Shown one piece after another: positions 1-9,568 of a DNA stretch of 64,000 nt. The notes beneath the pieces were generated by a model. It worked only from the letters and a program-made list of their open reading frames with translations. It ran no database searches and was not told the origin of the DNA. Position 1 is the first letter of the stretch; every line of letters starts with the position of its first letter. Both the position numbers and the translations under genes were made by a program. Location: the NCBI RefSeq assembly GCF_015330125.1, contig NZ_JADDXR010000002.1, forward strand, positions 1,922,001 through 1,986,000, read 5' to 3'. The stretch comes from Zobellia nedashkovskayae (GTDB lineage: Bacteria; Bacteroidota; Bacteroidia; Flavobacteriales; Flavobacteriaceae).

Positions 1-1291
1 GCGTTTCCGATTGCCAGTTGGCTAAGTAGTTTGCTGGATTTACAAGATTTCCATCTATACTAAATGTACTACTTGAAGGCCAAGTTGGGTTAGCTGCATA
101 AGCTGCACCAATTAAGTTTCCACTTGATCCTGAAGCACCACTAATTGGCGGAGCTTCATCATTTACTCTAGAAAGGGTAGATTGAAAATTAATTCTTAAT
201 TTATCATCTAAAAATCTTTGAGCTATGTTTACTCTACCTGTAATTCTTTCTTGTGAAGATTTTTGAATTACACCAAATTGCTTTCCATAAGAAAAAGTAG
301 CTCTTACGTTTCCACTACCGTAGTTATTGCTATAAGCTAAGTTTTGGTTCTGAGAAGCAGTATTTCTAGTAATGTAATCCTGCCAATCTGTATTTTGTCC
401 AAAATCTAAGCCGTCTGCAATTTCTTGAGATCGTAAGCTTGCTGATCTAGAAATAAATTCAGGTCCATCAAACAAGTCGTATTCGTCTGCTGGTGAAGAA
501 ACACTAAATGTTGAGTTGAATTCCCAGTTTCCTCCTGCACCTGCTTTTCCACTTTTAGTGGTTACGATAACCACACCATTTGCACCCCTTGATCCGTAGA
601 TTGCTGTTGCAGAAGCATCTTTCAATATAGAGATACTTTCAATATCACTAGGGTTTATAAAGCTTAGAGGGTTTTTTGTTGCATTTCCTCCGTTAACAAT
701 ATCTCCACCGCTTGGAGTAGTGGATTCCCCTGAAAGCGGAACACCATCAACTACAAATAATGGATTGTTGTTAGAACGAATTGAATTTGCTCCTCTAATA
801 CGAATATTAACGCCAGCTCCAGGTTCTCCACTTGATTGTGAAATCTGTACCCCAGCACTTTTACCTTGTATTAGTTGTTCAGGAGACGCTATAACACCTC
901 CGTTGAAATCTTCGGCCTTTACTGCGGTAACTGATCCCGTAGCATCCTTTATAGTAGTTGAGCCATAACCTATAATAACAACCTCATCCAAAGCTTGAGC
1001 GTCTTCTTGTAAGGTAATGTTAAGTGTAGATTGACCATTAACCGGTACTTCTTGAGAAGCATAGCCAATGTAGCTAAATATTAATGTAGCATCTTCGGGC
1101 ACGCCGCTTATTGCGTAGTTCCCATCAAAATCCGTTTGTGCTCCAGTAGTTGTGCCTTTAATAACAACACTTGCTCCCGGCAAAGGGCCACTGGCGTCGG
1201 AAACGGTTCCCGATACATCCTGAGCCTGTGCTATGCCAAAGCTTAGAAAAGCCGCAACCATAACCAGGTTTTTTAGTAGCATAATCTTCAT
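1..1291 (-). CDS. SusC/RagA-type TonB-dependent receptor, N-terminal part (cut by window start)
   Basis: Outer-membrane importer of glycans that works with a SusD lipoprotein and TonB. I translated from the ATG at 1291; about 430 residues are visible and the reading frame stays open to base 1. A signal peptide (about residues 1-24, ending AQAQ) is followed by a carboxypeptidase-like regulatory domain (DVSGTVSDASGPLPGASV, then DFDGNYAI). Then come the VIIGYG box and the plug domain, with the SusC-typical stretch SILKDASATAIYGSRGANG. The barrel starts near residue 250 and its remainder lies before the window. It is divergent from the LacI/maltose phosphorylase genes, so the likely substrate is a maltodextrin or starch oligosaccharide; that substrate is inferred from context only. 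Confidence 0.93.
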   Translation of the reverse strand, partial: MKIMLLKNLVMVAAFLSFGIAQAQDVSGTVSDASGPLPGASVVIKGTTTGAQTDFDGNYAISGVPEDATLIFSYIGYASQEVPVNGQSTLNITLQEDAQALDEVVIIGYGSTTIKDATGSVTAVKAEDFNGGVIASPEQLIQGKSAGVQISQSSGEPGAGVNIRIRGANSIRSNNNPLFVVDGVPLSGESTTPSGGDIVNGGNATKNPLSFINPSDIESISILKDASATAIYGSRGANGVVIVTTKSGKAGAGGNWEFNSTFSVSSPADEYDLFDGPEFISRSASLRSQEIADGLDFGQNTDWQDYITRNTASQNQNLAYSNNYGSGNVRATFSYGKQFGVIQKSSQERITGRVNIAQRFLDDKLRINFQSTLSRVNDEAPPISGASGSSGNLIGAAYAANPTWPSSSTFSIDGNLVNPANYLANWQSET

Positions 1292-1385
1292 AAATGAATT
1301 GTTTTAAGTTGAGTTAAATTATAATATAATGTTAAATGTATACAAAATCGATGTTAATACCTGCTAATTGCCACAAGCTAAAACT

Positions 1386-1401
1386 ACGAAAACGGTTTCG
1401 T
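1386..1401. promoter_or_regulatory. Putative LacI-family operator
   Basis: The sequence ACGAAAACGGTTTCGT is a near-perfect inverted repeat around a central CG, which is the usual shape of LacI/GalR-family operators. It lies 95 bp upstream of the susC start and 235 bp upstream of the lacI start. It is probably the site through which the adjacent regulator controls the receptor and possibly itself. No second copy was noticed in the window. Confidence 0.55.
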
Positions 1402-1563
1402 GTTAATAACTTTCATAAAATTCGATACTATTAAAAATTATATCGAATTAATATTGAATCAATAAAAAATGTGGCTGAAAATGGGGAGACGGTATCTAAT
1501 TCCAAATATACAGATTTCTTTCCAATTGAAAAATGGTCGAAATCTGATGATGAATAGTTAAGA

Positions 1564-1593
1564 TTGTTAAAAATTATAGAAGGTTATCATTTG
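1564..1593 (+). promoter_or_regulatory. Possible promoter of lacI
   Basis: A TTG at 1564-1566 is followed after 18 bp by TATCATTTG (1585-1593), which is the Bacteroidota -7 box TAnnTTTG with one extra base. Transcription would start near 1599, about 37 nt before the TTG start codon. The imperfect box keeps confidence low. Confidence 0.3.
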
Positions 1594-1635
1594 CCCATAT
1601 TAAAGTTTAATTTCACTACCCAAAAGTCATAAGAT

Positions 1636-2667
1636 TTGAAGCGAAAGATTACTCTAAAACAAATTGCACGAGAATTAGGCGTGTCTATCTCTACGGTTTC
1701 AAAATCGTTAAAAGACAGCGATGAGATAAGTACGGACACCAAACAAAAGGTACAAGCCTTTGCCAAACTTTACAATTATAGGCCTAATAATATAGCCCTT
1801 AGCCTTAAAAATAGAAGGACTAAAAATATAGGAGTCGTCATTCCGGATATTGTTCATCATTTTTTTACGACTGTTTTTAGGGGTATTGAGAAATATGCCA
1901 ATGAACATGGTTATAATGTGGTGGTATGTGTTTCTGACGAGTCTTATGAAAAAGAAGTGTTCAATATGGAGCTTTTAGCGAATGGAAGTATTGACGGTTT
2001 TATAATGTCCGTTTCTGCCGAAACGCAACAAAAGAATGATTTCAGCCATTTAAAAGAAGTGATGGAACAAGGTTTTCCATTGGTTTTATTTGATCGAGTA
2101 ATAGATGAAATTGAATGCGACAAAGTAGTAATGAACGACGAGCAAATTGCTTATGAGGCAACTACAAAAATGATAGCCGAAGGCAGAAAAAGAATTGCAC
2201 TGGTTACTACGGAAAGCTATTTTAATGTAAGTGAAAAGAGGGCGGAAGGCTATAAAAGAGCATTGAAAGACCATGATATAGATTATGATGAAAAACTAAC
2301 CTTGGTTTTGCCATTTAAAGGTATTGAGGAGTCCTATATAGAAGACTTTGTAAAAAATGTAGGATTTGATGGTGCGCTTTGTGTGAACGAAATCTTTGCT
2401 GTTCTTTTAATGGCCATGTCGCAAAAGAAGGGTTTAAGGGTTCCGGAAGATATTTCGGTAATCGGTTTCACAGATGGCCTGTTATCTAGATATTCAACAC
2501 CTACGTTAACTACCGTTGCACAACATGGGGAGCGAATGGGAGAGATTGCAGCTAAAATGCTGGTAGAAAAACTTGAAACTGAAATTGGTTTTCACGAAGA
2601 GGAAGTGTATAGCACTGAAATTATTGAGGCGACTCTTATAGAACGAGGGTCAACCATAAACAAATAG
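1636..2667 (+). CDS. LacI/GalR-family transcriptional regulator (maltose/starch locus)
   Basis: A 343-residue repressor or activator that senses a sugar ligand. The N-terminal helix-turn-helix (about residues 5-26, LKQIARELGVSISTVSKSL) and hinge are followed by a periplasmic-binding-protein-like sensor domain (about 60-340, from NIGVVIPDIVHHFF). The start is a TTG: an in-frame stop lies just upstream and the HTH begins immediately, so no ATG can serve. It lies upstream of and co-directional with beta-phosphoglucomutase, GH65 and GH13 genes and divergent from susC, which indicates control of maltodextrin use. The ligand is not visible from sequence. Confidence 0.93.
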   Translation: MKRKITLKQIARELGVSISTVSKSLKDSDEISTDTKQKVQAFAKLYNYRPNNIALSLKNRRTKNIGVVIPDIVHHFFTTVFRGIEKYANEHGYNVVVCVSDESYEKEVFNMELLANGSIDGFIMSVSAETQQKNDFSHLKEVMEQGFPLVLFDRVIDEIECDKVVMNDEQIAYEATTKMIAEGRKRIALVTTESYFNVSEKRAEGYKRALKDHDIDYDEKLTLVLPFKGIEESYIEDFVKNVGFDGALCVNEIFAVLLMAMSQKKGLRVPEDISVIGFTDGLLSRYSTPTLTTVAQHGERMGEIAAKMLVEKLETEIGFHEEEVYSTEIIEATLIERGSTINK

Positions 2668-2745
2668 AGTGAAGACAGGTTTGATATTGTACTAGATTCA
2701 ATTCGTAACGGTTAACCTATTTAGAATTTAATAAGTGGAAATTAT

Positions 2746-3402
2746 ATGAGTATATCAGCATTTATATTTGACTTGGACGGTGTTATTGTGGATACCGCAA
2801 AATATCATTATTTAGCTTGGAGAAAACTGGCCAATGAGCTTGGTTTTGAATTTACAAAAGAGCAAAATGAACTGTTTAAGGGGGTAAGCCGTAAAAGATG
2901 TCTAGAGATTCTATTGGACATCGGAGGCATTACGGCAACCCAAGAACAATTTGATAAGTGGATGATTGAGAAAAATGAGGACTATCTAGAATATATAGAA
3001 AAGATGGATGAGTCGGAAATTCTTCCGGATGTGCCAAAGGTTCTCAATTTTCTAAAGGAAAGAAATATTCCTATTGCTTTAGGTTCGGCTAGTAAAAATG
3101 CGAGACCTATTCTAGAAAAAGTACACCTATTGTCTTATTTTGATGCCATTGTAGACGGTAATGATGTGACAAAAGCAAAGCCAGACCCAGAAGTATTTTT
3201 AATTGCCGCTAGAAAATTGAAAACAGCACCTGAAAAATGTCTTGTTTTTGAGGATGCAGTAGCGGGAATACAAGCAGCAAATAATGCTAAAATGTTGAGT
3301 ATAGGTATTGGGCATCCAGATATTCTTTCAGAAGCCAAGTACAATTTTAAGGATTTTTCCGAAATGAGTATTGAGTTCCTTTCAGACTTAATTTCTGAGT
3401 AA
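2746..3402 (+). CDS. pgmB: Beta-phosphoglucomutase (HAD superfamily)
   Basis: Converts beta-glucose 1-phosphate to glucose 6-phosphate in the cytoplasm. At 218 residues it has the family's usual length. HAD motif I is FDLDGVIVDT (nucleophile Asp and acid/base Asp). The cap domain contains the GVSRKRCLEILL stretch typical of beta-PGM, followed by motif II (LGSAS), a motif III Lys (KAKPDPEVF) and motif IV (VFEDAVAGIQAA). The neighbouring GH65 enzyme should release beta-glucose 1-phosphate, which is exactly this enzyme's substrate, so both sequence and context agree. Confidence 0.94.
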   Translation: MSISAFIFDLDGVIVDTAKYHYLAWRKLANELGFEFTKEQNELFKGVSRKRCLEILLDIGGITATQEQFDKWMIEKNEDYLEYIEKMDESEILPDVPKVLNFLKERNIPIALGSASKNARPILEKVHLLSYFDAIVDGNDVTKAKPDPEVFLIAARKLKTAPEKCLVFEDAVAGIQAANNAKMLSIGIGHPDILSEAKYNFKDFSEMSIEFLSDLISE

Positions 3403-3443
3403 GTTTAAGTTAGCTAACTGTTTTACCCTAAATTTTAAATGAA

Positions 3444-5747
3444 ATGCAAGAGTATATAAAAGCAGACCCTTGGTCAATAATCGAAGAGGGATTTGATAAG
3501 GAATTGGTCAAGTCATCCGAAAGTATTTTCAGTATTGGTAACGGCGCCATGGGGCAACGTGCCAATTTTGAAGAACAGTATTCAGGTGAAACTTTTCAGG
3601 GGAGTTATATAGCTGGGGTTTATTATCCTGATAAAACACGTGTTGGCTGGTGGAAAAATGGCTATCCAGAGTATTTTGCAAAGGTTTTAAACGCACCTAA
3701 TTGGATTGGTGTTGATATTTATATAGATGGAGAGGTTCTGGATTTGAATACTTGTAAAAAAGTAGAAAGATTCAGCCGGGAGCTTAATATGAAAGAAGGC
3801 TGGTACCAACGTATTTTTACTGCTGTTTTACCAAATGAAGCAAAAATTTCAGTAAAAGTAACCCGATTTTTATCTCTTGATTTAGATGAGGTAGGAGCAA
3901 TCAATTATGAGATTACAGCTGAGAGCGGTGATGCAGAAATAAAATTTGTTCCTTACCTAGATAGTGGTATTACCAATGAAGATTCTAACTGGGACGATAA
4001 GTTCTGGAACACCACTTCCGTTACTTCAGAAGCTAATCAAGCTTTTATTGAAGCGCATACCATGAAAACCAATTTTGAGACCTGCACTTTTATGGAAAGC
4101 AGGTTGTTTCTTAATGGTAATGCATTGGATAGTAAACCAGTGGAACAAATTGCAGAATTACGTGTTGCACACGAATATGTAAAAGCGATTAAGAAAGGTG
4201 AAACTTTGGCACTTCATAAATTTGGAGGATATGTGGTTTCTCGGAATCATAAAGCTTCCGCATTGGTAGAAGCTTCTAAAAAGTCATTAACTAAAGCTTT
4301 CAATTTAGGGTTTGAAGCGCTGTTGGATAAACAAAAACAGGCTTGGGCCAAAATATGGGAGATGAGTGACATCACCATTGAGGGCGATATAAAAGCGCAG
4401 CAAGGTATTCGGTTTAATATTTTTCAGCTTAACCAAACCTATCTAGGTAAAGATTCCCATTTAAATATAGGTCCAAAAGGTTTTACAGGGGAGAAGTATG
4501 GCGGTAGCACCTATTGGGATACTGAAGCCTATTGTATTCCTTTTTACATGGCTACTAAGGACCAAAATGTTGCTCGTAGTTTATTAAAATATAGATATAA
4601 TCATCTGGAAAAGGCTATCGAAAATGCTCAGAAATTAGGCTTTTCTAACGGTGCGGCCCTTTATCCAATGGTAACTATGAATGGTGAGGAGTGTCATAAT
4701 GAATGGGAAATTACTTTTGAAGAAATACACCGTAACGGAGCTATAGCTTTCGCTATTTATAACTACTATCGTTTTACGGGAGACTACTCATATATTCCTG
4801 AAATGGGTCTTGAAGTTCTTATTGGTATTGCTCGTTTCTGGCATCAAAGAGCCAACTTCTCGGCCCTTAAAAATAAATATGTGATCTTGGGTGTAACAGG
4901 GCCCAATGAATATGAAAACAACGTTAACAATAACTATTATACGAACTATTTGGCCAAGTGGTGTATTGATTTTGCCATAGAGCAACTGCAGAAAGTAGAT
5001 GACGGATATAATGAAGATTATAATCGCATTATCGGTAAAACTAAACTTACCGATGCAGAGGTTGGTCAATGGGCAAAGGTAGCTGACAATATGTACTTTC
5101 CTTATTCAGAAGATAAGGGTGTCTTTTTGCAGCAAGATGGTTTTTTAGATAAGCAATTGGTTACGGTTAGTGAACTTCCAAAGGCACAAAGACCTATCAA
5201 TCAAAAATGGAGTTGGGACCGTATTTTGCGTTCGCCATATATTAAGCAAGCAGATGTACTTCAATGCTTCTATTTCTTTGAAGACCACTTTTCAGAAGAG
5301 GAGCTAGAAAAGCATTTCGATTTTTATGAACCTTTTACGGTTCACGAATCATCATTATCGCCGTGCGTGCATAGTATTCAAGCTGCAAAGCTTAATCGCA
5401 TGCAACAGGCCTACACTTTCTATCTTAGAACGTCTAGATTAGATTTGGATGATTATAACAGGGAGGTAGAAGAAGGCTTGCACATCACATCTATGGCAGG
5501 TACTTGGATGAGTATTGTTGAAGGTTTTGGGGGAATGAGAGTTGTAGATGATAAACTTTCTTTTGAGCCAAAAATACCGGAACAATGGAAAGCCTATTCA
5601 TTTAAAATCAACTTTAGAGGTCGCATTCTTAAAGTAACCGTGAAAAAAGATAGTACAGAGCTTCTATTGAATGGTCAAGAAGATATGTCAATTCGCTTAA
5701 AAGGAGAGCGAATTGTTTTGGAACCCAACAAGGTTAAAGTAGTTTAA
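3444..5747 (+). CDS. GH65 maltose phosphorylase
   Basis: Inverting phosphorolysis of an alpha-glucoside, most likely maltose, to glucose and beta-glucose 1-phosphate. The 767 residues carry the GH65 N-terminal beta-sandwich, the (alpha/alpha)6 catalytic barrel (GGSTYWDTEAYCIPFYMAT near 350) and a small C-terminal sheet. The general acid Glu is expected within HNEWEITFEEIHR (about residues 418-430). There is no signal peptide, so it is cytoplasmic. Neighbours are pgmB (42 bp upstream) and the GH13 gene (3 bp downstream), making one operon. Kojibiose or trehalose phosphorylase are alternatives within GH65; the starch-type context favours maltose. Confidence 0.9.
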   Translation: MQEYIKADPWSIIEEGFDKELVKSSESIFSIGNGAMGQRANFEEQYSGETFQGSYIAGVYYPDKTRVGWWKNGYPEYFAKVLNAPNWIGVDIYIDGEVLDLNTCKKVERFSRELNMKEGWYQRIFTAVLPNEAKISVKVTRFLSLDLDEVGAINYEITAESGDAEIKFVPYLDSGITNEDSNWDDKFWNTTSVTSEANQAFIEAHTMKTNFETCTFMESRLFLNGNALDSKPVEQIAELRVAHEYVKAIKKGETLALHKFGGYVVSRNHKASALVEASKKSLTKAFNLGFEALLDKQKQAWAKIWEMSDITIEGDIKAQQGIRFNIFQLNQTYLGKDSHLNIGPKGFTGEKYGGSTYWDTEAYCIPFYMATKDQNVARSLLKYRYNHLEKAIENAQKLGFSNGAALYPMVTMNGEECHNEWEITFEEIHRNGAIAFAIYNYYRFTGDYSYIPEMGLEVLIGIARFWHQRANFSALKNKYVILGVTGPNEYENNVNNNYYTNYLAKWCIDFAIEQLQKVDDGYNEDYNRIIGKTKLTDAEVGQWAKVADNMYFPYSEDKGVFLQQDGFLDKQLVTVSELPKAQRPINQKWSWDRILRSPYIKQADVLQCFYFFEDHFSEEELEKHFDFYEPFTVHESSLSPCVHSIQAAKLNRMQQAYTFYLRTSRLDLDDYNREVEEGLHITSMAGTWMSIVEGFGGMRVVDDKLSFEPKIPEQWKAYSFKINFRGRILKVTVKKDSTELLLNGQEDMSIRLKGERIVLEPNKVKVV

Positions 5748-5750
5748 AAC

Positions 5751-7529
5751 ATGGATCAAAATAAAAAGAAGGTCGTATACCACGTTTTTACAAGATTGTT
5801 TGGTAATACAAACACAACTAATAAACCTTGGGGTACTATTGGGGAGAACGGAGTAGGAAAGTTTGCGGATTTTTCAAAGAAAGCCTTAGAGGAAATAAAA
5901 AACTTGGGTGTTACTCATATATGGTATACCGGTGTGCCTCATCATGCTGTAATAAACGATTACACGGCATACGGTATTTCCAATGACGACCCAGATGTTG
6001 TAAAGGGTAGAGCAGGTTCGCCCTACGCCGTAAAGGACTATTATAATGTAAATCCTGATTTGGCGAAGAATCCAGAAAACAGGTTAAAAGAGTTTAAAAA
6101 CTTAATTAGCCGCACGCATAAAGCAGGTCTTAAATTGATTATTGATATCGTGCCAAATCATGTGGCACGCAAGTATGAGGGTGGGTCTACACCTGAAGGT
6201 ACGGAGCCTTTTGGGGCCTCTGATGATACATCGGTAGAATACAATCGAGATAATAATTTCTATTACATTCCTAACACTCCTTTTCAGGTTCCTGAATGGC
6301 GTGGTGGTTATTTGCCGTTAGGAGGAGAGAATCACGAAGGCGTAGACCATGAATTTTCTGAAAACCCCGCAAAGTGGACAGGGAATGGGTCGCGTTTGGC
6401 AAAACCGGATTTTAACGATTGGTACGAAACCGTAAAAATAAATTACGGTGTAAGACCGGATGGCTCGTATGATTTTGAAGTACTCCCAGATGATTTTGGA
6501 GGAAAGGACTATAAAGCTCATTATGAATTTTGGCAAGAACGTTCTGTTCCCAATTCCTGGATAAAATTTAAAGATATAGCCCTTTATTGGATTGATATGG
6601 GGGTAGATGGATTCCGTTACGATATGGCCGAAATGGTACCGGTAGAATTTTGGAGTTATATGAACTCTAATATTAAAATGAAAAATCCCGAGGCCTTTTT
6701 AATGGCTGAGGTGTACAACCCTCATGAATACCGTAATTATATTTTTAGAGGTAAAATGGACTACCTATATGACAAGGTAGAGATGTACGATTCTTTAAAA
6801 GGTATCATGCAAGGCAATGGCTGGACCGATCATATACCGGTAATAAAAGGTGGGACAAAAGATATTGAACATCACTTGTTACATTTCTTGGAAAATCATG
6901 ATGAGCAGCGTATTGCTTCCCCAGATTTTGCTGGTGATGCCAAAAAGGGAAAACCTGCTATGGTGGTTTCTGCAACGATGACTACTGCTCCGGTTATGAT
7001 TTATTTTGGTCAGGAAGTGGGTGAGCCGGCAGCAGAAAAAGCTGGTTTTGGAGGTCCTACCCGTACCTCTATTTTTGATTATATAGGTGTTCCACATCAT
7101 CAACGGTGGTTAAATAATAAGAAATTTGACGGCGGTCAGCTTTCTGAAAATGAAGCTGAATTACGTGATTTCTATCAGCGTTTATTGACTTTTACGGTCA
7201 ATAGTGAAGCATTAATGGGAGCTTATCAAGACATTCATTTTTATAATAAAGACCATACGGAATATTATAACCATCATGTGCTTTCTTATGTACGTTGGTC
7301 CGAAAATGAGAAATTAATCGTTATCTCTAATTTTGATGCGAATGACTGGTTCGGTTTTGAATTGAAGCTTCCTGAAAACATCGTTCGTGAATGGCAATTG
7401 TCTAATGGAGAACATACTATAACCGATGCACTTTATGGGGTTGAGAAAACTTTGAAAGTAGAAAATGGTTTTGCTCAAGTGCGAATCGATATAAATCCAC
7501 TTGAGTCTTTTATTTTCGTCGTAAAATAG
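5751..7529 (+). CDS. GH13 alpha-amylase family protein, cytoplasmic
   Basis: Alpha-glucan hydrolase or transglycosylase of 592 residues. The four GH13 regions are visible: IDIVPNHVARK (region I), GVDGFRYDMAEM with nucleophile Asp291 (II), LMAEVYNP with acid/base Glu320 (III) and FLENHDEQRI with Asp384 (IV). There is no N-terminal signal peptide, so it should act on imported oligosaccharides and supply maltose to the GH65 enzyme 3 bp upstream. A C-terminal beta domain ends with NPLESFIFVVK. The exact specificity (maltogenic amylase, alpha-glucosidase or other) cannot be read from the motifs. Confidence 0.92.
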   Translation: MDQNKKKVVYHVFTRLFGNTNTTNKPWGTIGENGVGKFADFSKKALEEIKNLGVTHIWYTGVPHHAVINDYTAYGISNDDPDVVKGRAGSPYAVKDYYNVNPDLAKNPENRLKEFKNLISRTHKAGLKLIIDIVPNHVARKYEGGSTPEGTEPFGASDDTSVEYNRDNNFYYIPNTPFQVPEWRGGYLPLGGENHEGVDHEFSENPAKWTGNGSRLAKPDFNDWYETVKINYGVRPDGSYDFEVLPDDFGGKDYKAHYEFWQERSVPNSWIKFKDIALYWIDMGVDGFRYDMAEMVPVEFWSYMNSNIKMKNPEAFLMAEVYNPHEYRNYIFRGKMDYLYDKVEMYDSLKGIMQGNGWTDHIPVIKGGTKDIEHHLLHFLENHDEQRIASPDFAGDAKKGKPAMVVSATMTTAPVMIYFGQEVGEPAAEKAGFGGPTRTSIFDYIGVPHHQRWLNNKKFDGGQLSENEAELRDFYQRLLTFTVNSEALMGAYQDIHFYNKDHTEYYNHHVLSYVRWSENEKLIVISNFDANDWFGFELKLPENIVREWQLSNGEHTITDALYGVEKTLKVENGFAQVRIDINPLESFIFVVK

Positions 7530-7535
7530 TTTGTC

Positions 7536-8285
7536 ATGAGTAAGTTGTATATTCTGACTATCTTTTGTGTTTTAGTAGTATCAAGTTGTATGGAGAATAA
7601 TAAACCCCTAGTAATTGGTCACCGTGGTGCCATGGGGCATGAAACCGAAAACACTATCGCCTCTATTGAAAAGGCTATGGAATTGAGTGTAGATATGCTA
7701 GAAATCGATGTTTTTAAAATTAAAAGCGGAGAAATTGTAGTTTTTCATGATGACAACGTAGAGCGTTTGACGGATGGAAAAGGTGAAATAGAAAGCTACA
7801 CCCTTAGCGAATTGACAGCTTTGACGGTTAAAGGTGGACATAAAATTCCAACGCTTCAGGAAGTTTTGGATGTCATGGGAGGAAAGACGCAATTGAATAT
7901 TGAGTTGAAAGGAAGAAACACGGCAACGGATGTAAATAGAATGATTGAAGCCGATGTGAAAGAAGGAAAGTGGAGGTTAAACGATATTATCATTTCCAGT
8001 TTTGAATGGGATGAATTGCGAGACATGCGCAAGCTAAATCCAGATGTTCGTATTGCTATCCTAATTGAGGAAGACCCACTAGATGCGCTAGAAGTTGGTA
8101 AAGAGTTAAATGCAGAAGCTATCAATCCAAGTTTTAAAAAACTTACAGCAGAGAACAACCTGAAAATAAAGGAAGCAGGTTTTAAAATTTATCCTTGGAC
8201 AGTGAACGAACCACAAGATATTCTACATATGAAGAGATTTGGTGTAGACGGTATCATTACCAATTATCCTGAACGCGTAAATTAA
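7536..8285 (+). CDS. Glycerophosphodiester phosphodiesterase family lipoprotein
   Basis: Expected to hydrolyse glycerophosphodiesters to glycerol 3-phosphate and an alcohol. The 249 residues begin with a lipoprotein signal (VVSSC, Cys18). The GDPD motifs follow: VIGHRGAMGHETENTIASI with the catalytic His-Arg, EIDVFKIKSGEIVVFHDD with the metal ligands and second catalytic His, and the C-terminal WTVNEP and GVDGIITNYPE. It lies 6 bp behind the GH13 gene and its stop overlaps the next start (TAATG), so it may be co-transcribed with the maltose genes even though the function is unrelated. Confidence 0.9.
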   Translation: MSKLYILTIFCVLVVSSCMENNKPLVIGHRGAMGHETENTIASIEKAMELSVDMLEIDVFKIKSGEIVVFHDDNVERLTDGKGEIESYTLSELTALTVKGGHKIPTLQEVLDVMGGKTQLNIELKGRNTATDVNRMIEADVKEGKWRLNDIIISSFEWDELRDMRKLNPDVRIAILIEEDPLDALEVGKELNAEAINPSFKKLTAENNLKIKEAGFKIYPWTVNEPQDILHMKRFGVDGIITNYPERVN

Positions 8286-9568
8286 TGTTTGATGTCATAA
8301 TAATAGGTGGTGGAGCAGCAGGGTTTTATACAGCAATTCATATTGCAGAGGCAAAGCCGAATCTTAAAATAGCAATTCTAGAACGCGGTAAAGATGTTCT
8401 AGGTAAGGTAAAAGTTTCTGGCGGAGGCCGTTGTAACGTAACCCACGCAGAATTTGATCCCAAAGAATTAACTAAAAACTATCCCAGAGGAGAAAAGGAA
8501 CTTTTAGGTCCTTTTCATACCTATTGTAGTGGTGATACAGTCGGTTTCTTTGAGGAAAGAGGAATAACCCTAAAAATTGAACCGGACGGCCGTATGTTTC
8601 CTGAATCGGATTCTTCCCAGACTATAATTGATTGTTTTTTGGAGGAAGCAAACCGCTTGGGCATAAAAATACTAAAGCATAGTGCGGTTTCTAAAATTGA
8701 GTCTATTCCTTTAGAAGACACGGAAACAGGTTGGCAGATTACAACAATAAAACATGCGTACCAATGTAAAAAAGTGGTAGTAGCTACGGGTAGCAACCCC
8801 AAAATATGGAAGCTCTTAGAGAAGTTGGGTCATTCATTGGTGCCTGCTGTACCTTCATTGTTTACTTTTAATTGCAAAGATGAAAGGATTTCTGGGATAC
8901 CCGGCGTAAGTACTATGGCAGAAGTTGAGGTGTTCGAGAACCAAATATACCAATCAAAAGTAACCACAAAATTAAAGAGTAATAGTTCTAAATCTGCTGT
9001 GCTAACTTCAGATGGGCCACTGCTTATTACCCATTGGGGTTTGAGCGGGCCGGCAATTTTAAAGTTATCTGCATGGGGAGCACGATTGCTAAGCGGAATG
9101 GAATACCGATTTAAAATTCGTGTGAATTGGTTGCCCGAATATAGCTTTGACGGTCTCTTTGGACTGTTAATGGAAATCAAGGATATAGAGGCTAAAAAAA
9201 CGGTGCTACGGACCAAAGCGGTAGAAGTACCTCGCCGTTTGTGGACAAATCTTGTAAGGGCTTCCGATATTTCAGAAACTGATAAGTGGGCAGATGTTAC
9301 CAAGAATCAATTAGAAAAATTAGCAAGGCAACTTACGGAATGCCAACTTAAAATTGATGGTAAGAGTACGTTTAAGGAAGAGTTTGTAACGGCTGGCGGT
9401 ATTGATTTAAAAGAGGTTAATTTCAAGACTTACGAGAGTAAAAAGTTACCGGGTATGTATTTTGCCGGAGAGATTATAGACGTAGATGCTATAACGGGAG
9501 GGTTCAATTTTCAAAATGCATGGACCGGTGGTTATATTGCTGCTCAAGCAATTGCAAAAAGCTTTTAG
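8285..9568 (+). CDS. NAD(P)/FAD-dependent oxidoreductase, HI0933/BaiN-like
   Basis: A 427-residue flavoprotein of the HI0933 family. It has an N-terminal dinucleotide fold (IIIGGGAAGFYTAIHIAE), the family signature KVKVSGGGRCNVTH near residue 40, and the C-terminal FAD motif DVDAITGGFNFQNAWTGGYIAA. Family members reduce C=C bonds (bile-acid BaiN) or have unknown roles; the substrate here is not evident. The start overlaps the GDPD stop by one base and the next gene follows without a gap. Confidence 0.88.
   Translation: MFDVIIIGGGAAGFYTAIHIAEAKPNLKIAILERGKDVLGKVKVSGGGRCNVTHAEFDPKELTKNYPRGEKELLGPFHTYCSGDTVGFFEERGITLKIEPDGRMFPESDSSQTIIDCFLEEANRLGIKILKHSAVSKIESIPLEDTETGWQITTIKHAYQCKKVVVATGSNPKIWKLLEKLGHSLVPAVPSLFTFNCKDERISGIPGVSTMAEVEVFENQIYQSKVTTKLKSNSSKSAVLTSDGPLLITHWGLSGPAILKLSAWGARLLSGMEYRFKIRVNWLPEYSFDGLFGLLMEIKDIEAKKTVLRTKAVEVPRRLWTNLVRASDISETDKWADVTKNQLEKLARQLTECQLKIDGKSTFKEEFVTAGGIDLKEVNFKTYESKKLPGMYFAGEIIDVDAITGGFNFQNAWTGGYIAAQAIAKSF

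Larger units (their letters stand above)
1292..1635. other. Divergent control region between susC and lacI (344 bp, no gene)
   Basis: This stretch holds no credible reading frame. It contains a LacI-type palindrome at 1386-1401 and a possible promoter for lacI at 1564-1593; the rest is AT-rich. No exact TAnnTTTG box was found on the minus strand for susC, so the susC promoter remains unplaced. Confidence 0.6.
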
